DNA from: Gemmatimonadaceae bacterium
GTDB lineage: Bacteria > Gemmatimonadota > Gemmatimonadetes > Gemmatimonadales > Gemmatimonadaceae
Direction: 5' to 3'
Assembly: GCA_013697785.1 (NCBI GenBank)
Contig: JACCWE010000133.1
Span: forward strand, 1-61,782
DNA length: 61,782 nt
In this document: positions 61,074 through 61,782 of the stretch, piece after piece
How the letters are laid out: each line of letters begins with the position of its first letter
How positions within the stretch are numbered: the stretch's first letter is position 1
Translations under genes and position numbers: made by a program
The notes under the pieces: model-generated
Databases searched by the model: none
The model's input: only the letters and a program-made list of their open reading frames with translations
Told to the model about the DNA's origin: nothing

Positions 61074-61782
61074 TTGTCACGCCGCGCCTGTCGACTGACG
61101 CTCCAATACGGCACGACCCTCCGCGTCCGTGCCAGCTTCGCACTCATTGTATTGGGAGGCGCTGCCACCGCGGGGCCACTCGTCGCCCAGGCTCCGCCCC
61201 AGATCCCGCTGGTCAGGGACTCACCATGGTGTCCGCGCTGCACTATCCCGAGGGCGATCGCGAGAAGGTCGTCACGGTGTCCCAGGCCTCCAGCGAGGTC
61301 GCGCGATACAGCTGGCGCTACGAGCATCCGCGCGGAATCGCAGACTCGAGTCTCCCCGATCGCGGCGAGTTTCATCGCTTCGTTCGCGCGAGCGATCTCG
61401 CGGGCGCGCCGCGCATCGATCAGATCTTCATGAGCAGCGGCGCAGAGGAATCGCCGGGCTTCACCGCGTTCTCGTTCTCGAATGCGGTGTACAGACGCCT
61501 TCTCACCGAAAAACAGATTCCGTTTTCGAGGACCGACATCCAGGGCGGTGGCTCATCACTCGGTTCATTCGGTGGCGTCTTCCAGTCGCGTCTCACGGTG
61601 CACGGCACTCTTTCGCTCGCCTCGCCGCAGCCCGAGCCTATGCCGATGCTCGCGGACGGCCAACGCGTGAATCTGCAGACGCTCCATTACACCGGTCACT
61701 TCGCCTATCAGGATCAGAAGTCCACGAGCGATTTCTGGGTCGTCGCCGACAGTACCCACCCACTCATTCTCAAGGTCGTGAG
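61074..61782 (+). pseudogene. Secreted protein with an apparent frameshift, cut off by the window end
   Basis: A signal-peptide-like segment (S-F-A-L-I-V-L-G-G-A-A-T-A-G-P-L-V-A-Q) starting from a TTG at 61074 (GAGG 7 bases upstream) runs into 'A-P-P-Q-I-P-L-V'. At about 61214-61217 the frame must change by one base to reach 'G-L-T-M-V-S-A-L-H-Y-P-E-G-D', after which an open frame continues to the window edge. Proteins beginning 'IPLV.GLT.V.A' occur in outer-membrane OmpA-like proteins of related bacteria, but the C-terminus is missing here. It may be a sequencing error or a broken gene. An ATG at 61226 is the alternative start. Confidence 0.5.

Overview
The window is about 62 kb of GC-rich, densely coded bacterial chromosome. 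It resembles a Gemmatimonadota or neighbouring environmental lineage. The basis is the GC content, many Sec signal peptides ending in A-Q, a TonB receptor with D-S-x-x-x-R runs after its signal peptide, paired secreted amidohydrolases and many lineage-specific lipoproteins. This is inference; no rRNA or tRNA was found. I see no phage, insertion sequence, integron or CRISPR array. Many neighbouring genes overlap by ATGA or GTGA.

Left part (1-10.7 kb): a partial JAB/JAMM-like protein, secreted proteins including an HExxH peptidase, a DinB-like DUF1569 protein, a Glu-type ribose-5-phosphate isomerase B (rpiB), a secreted M1-like peptidase coupled to an SDR, a small membrane protein and a PYROXD2/CrtI-like FAD oxidoreductase. 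Middle-left (10.8-18.6 kb): two tandem secreted amidohydrolases, then a methylamine-type catabolic block made of two GbcA/CntA-like Rieske oxygenase alpha subunits, a monomeric sarcosine-oxidase-like flavoenzyme and an APC permease.

The most notable locus is 18.78-22.95 kb. A consensus sigma70-type promoter is followed by a leader that matches the SAM-II (SAM-alpha) riboswitch and then by a terminator-like hairpin. Downstream lie an aminotransferase, a ThiS/MoaD-type sulfur carrier ending in GG, a MoeB-rhodanese fusion (MoeZ type) and a threonine-synthase-like PLP enzyme. SAM control implies methionine synthesis, so I propose a protein-thiocarboxylate route to homocysteine in which the ThrC-like enzyme does the sulfur transfer.

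Next come an ABC-2 exporter (ATPase plus two permeases), a DUF4412 protein, an HNH-type lipoprotein, a TonB receptor downstream of a frameshifted ECF sigma/anti-sigma gene, a group II PLP decarboxylase, a Bax-inhibitor-1 family protein and a complete GTP-derived preQ1 block queC-queE-queD-queF, whose QueF has an insertion beside the catalytic Cys. Then follow an M20 peptidase, an ECF42-type sigma factor with its YCII/DGPF partner and a beta-lactamase-fold hydrolase, a PAP2 phosphatase, a GT39-like transferase and a TPR/FG-GAP protein.

The second notable locus is 48.3-58.0 kb. An operon of two WYL regulators (PafBC-like) and a protein with a HEPN-like C-terminus diverges from addB-addA-like helicase/nuclease genes, and both nucleases carry four-Cys Fe-S signatures. 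The right end has an Asn/Gly-rich repeat protein, a zinc-ribbon membrane protein, a tail-anchored protein, a PP2C phosphatase and a frameshifted, truncated secreted protein.
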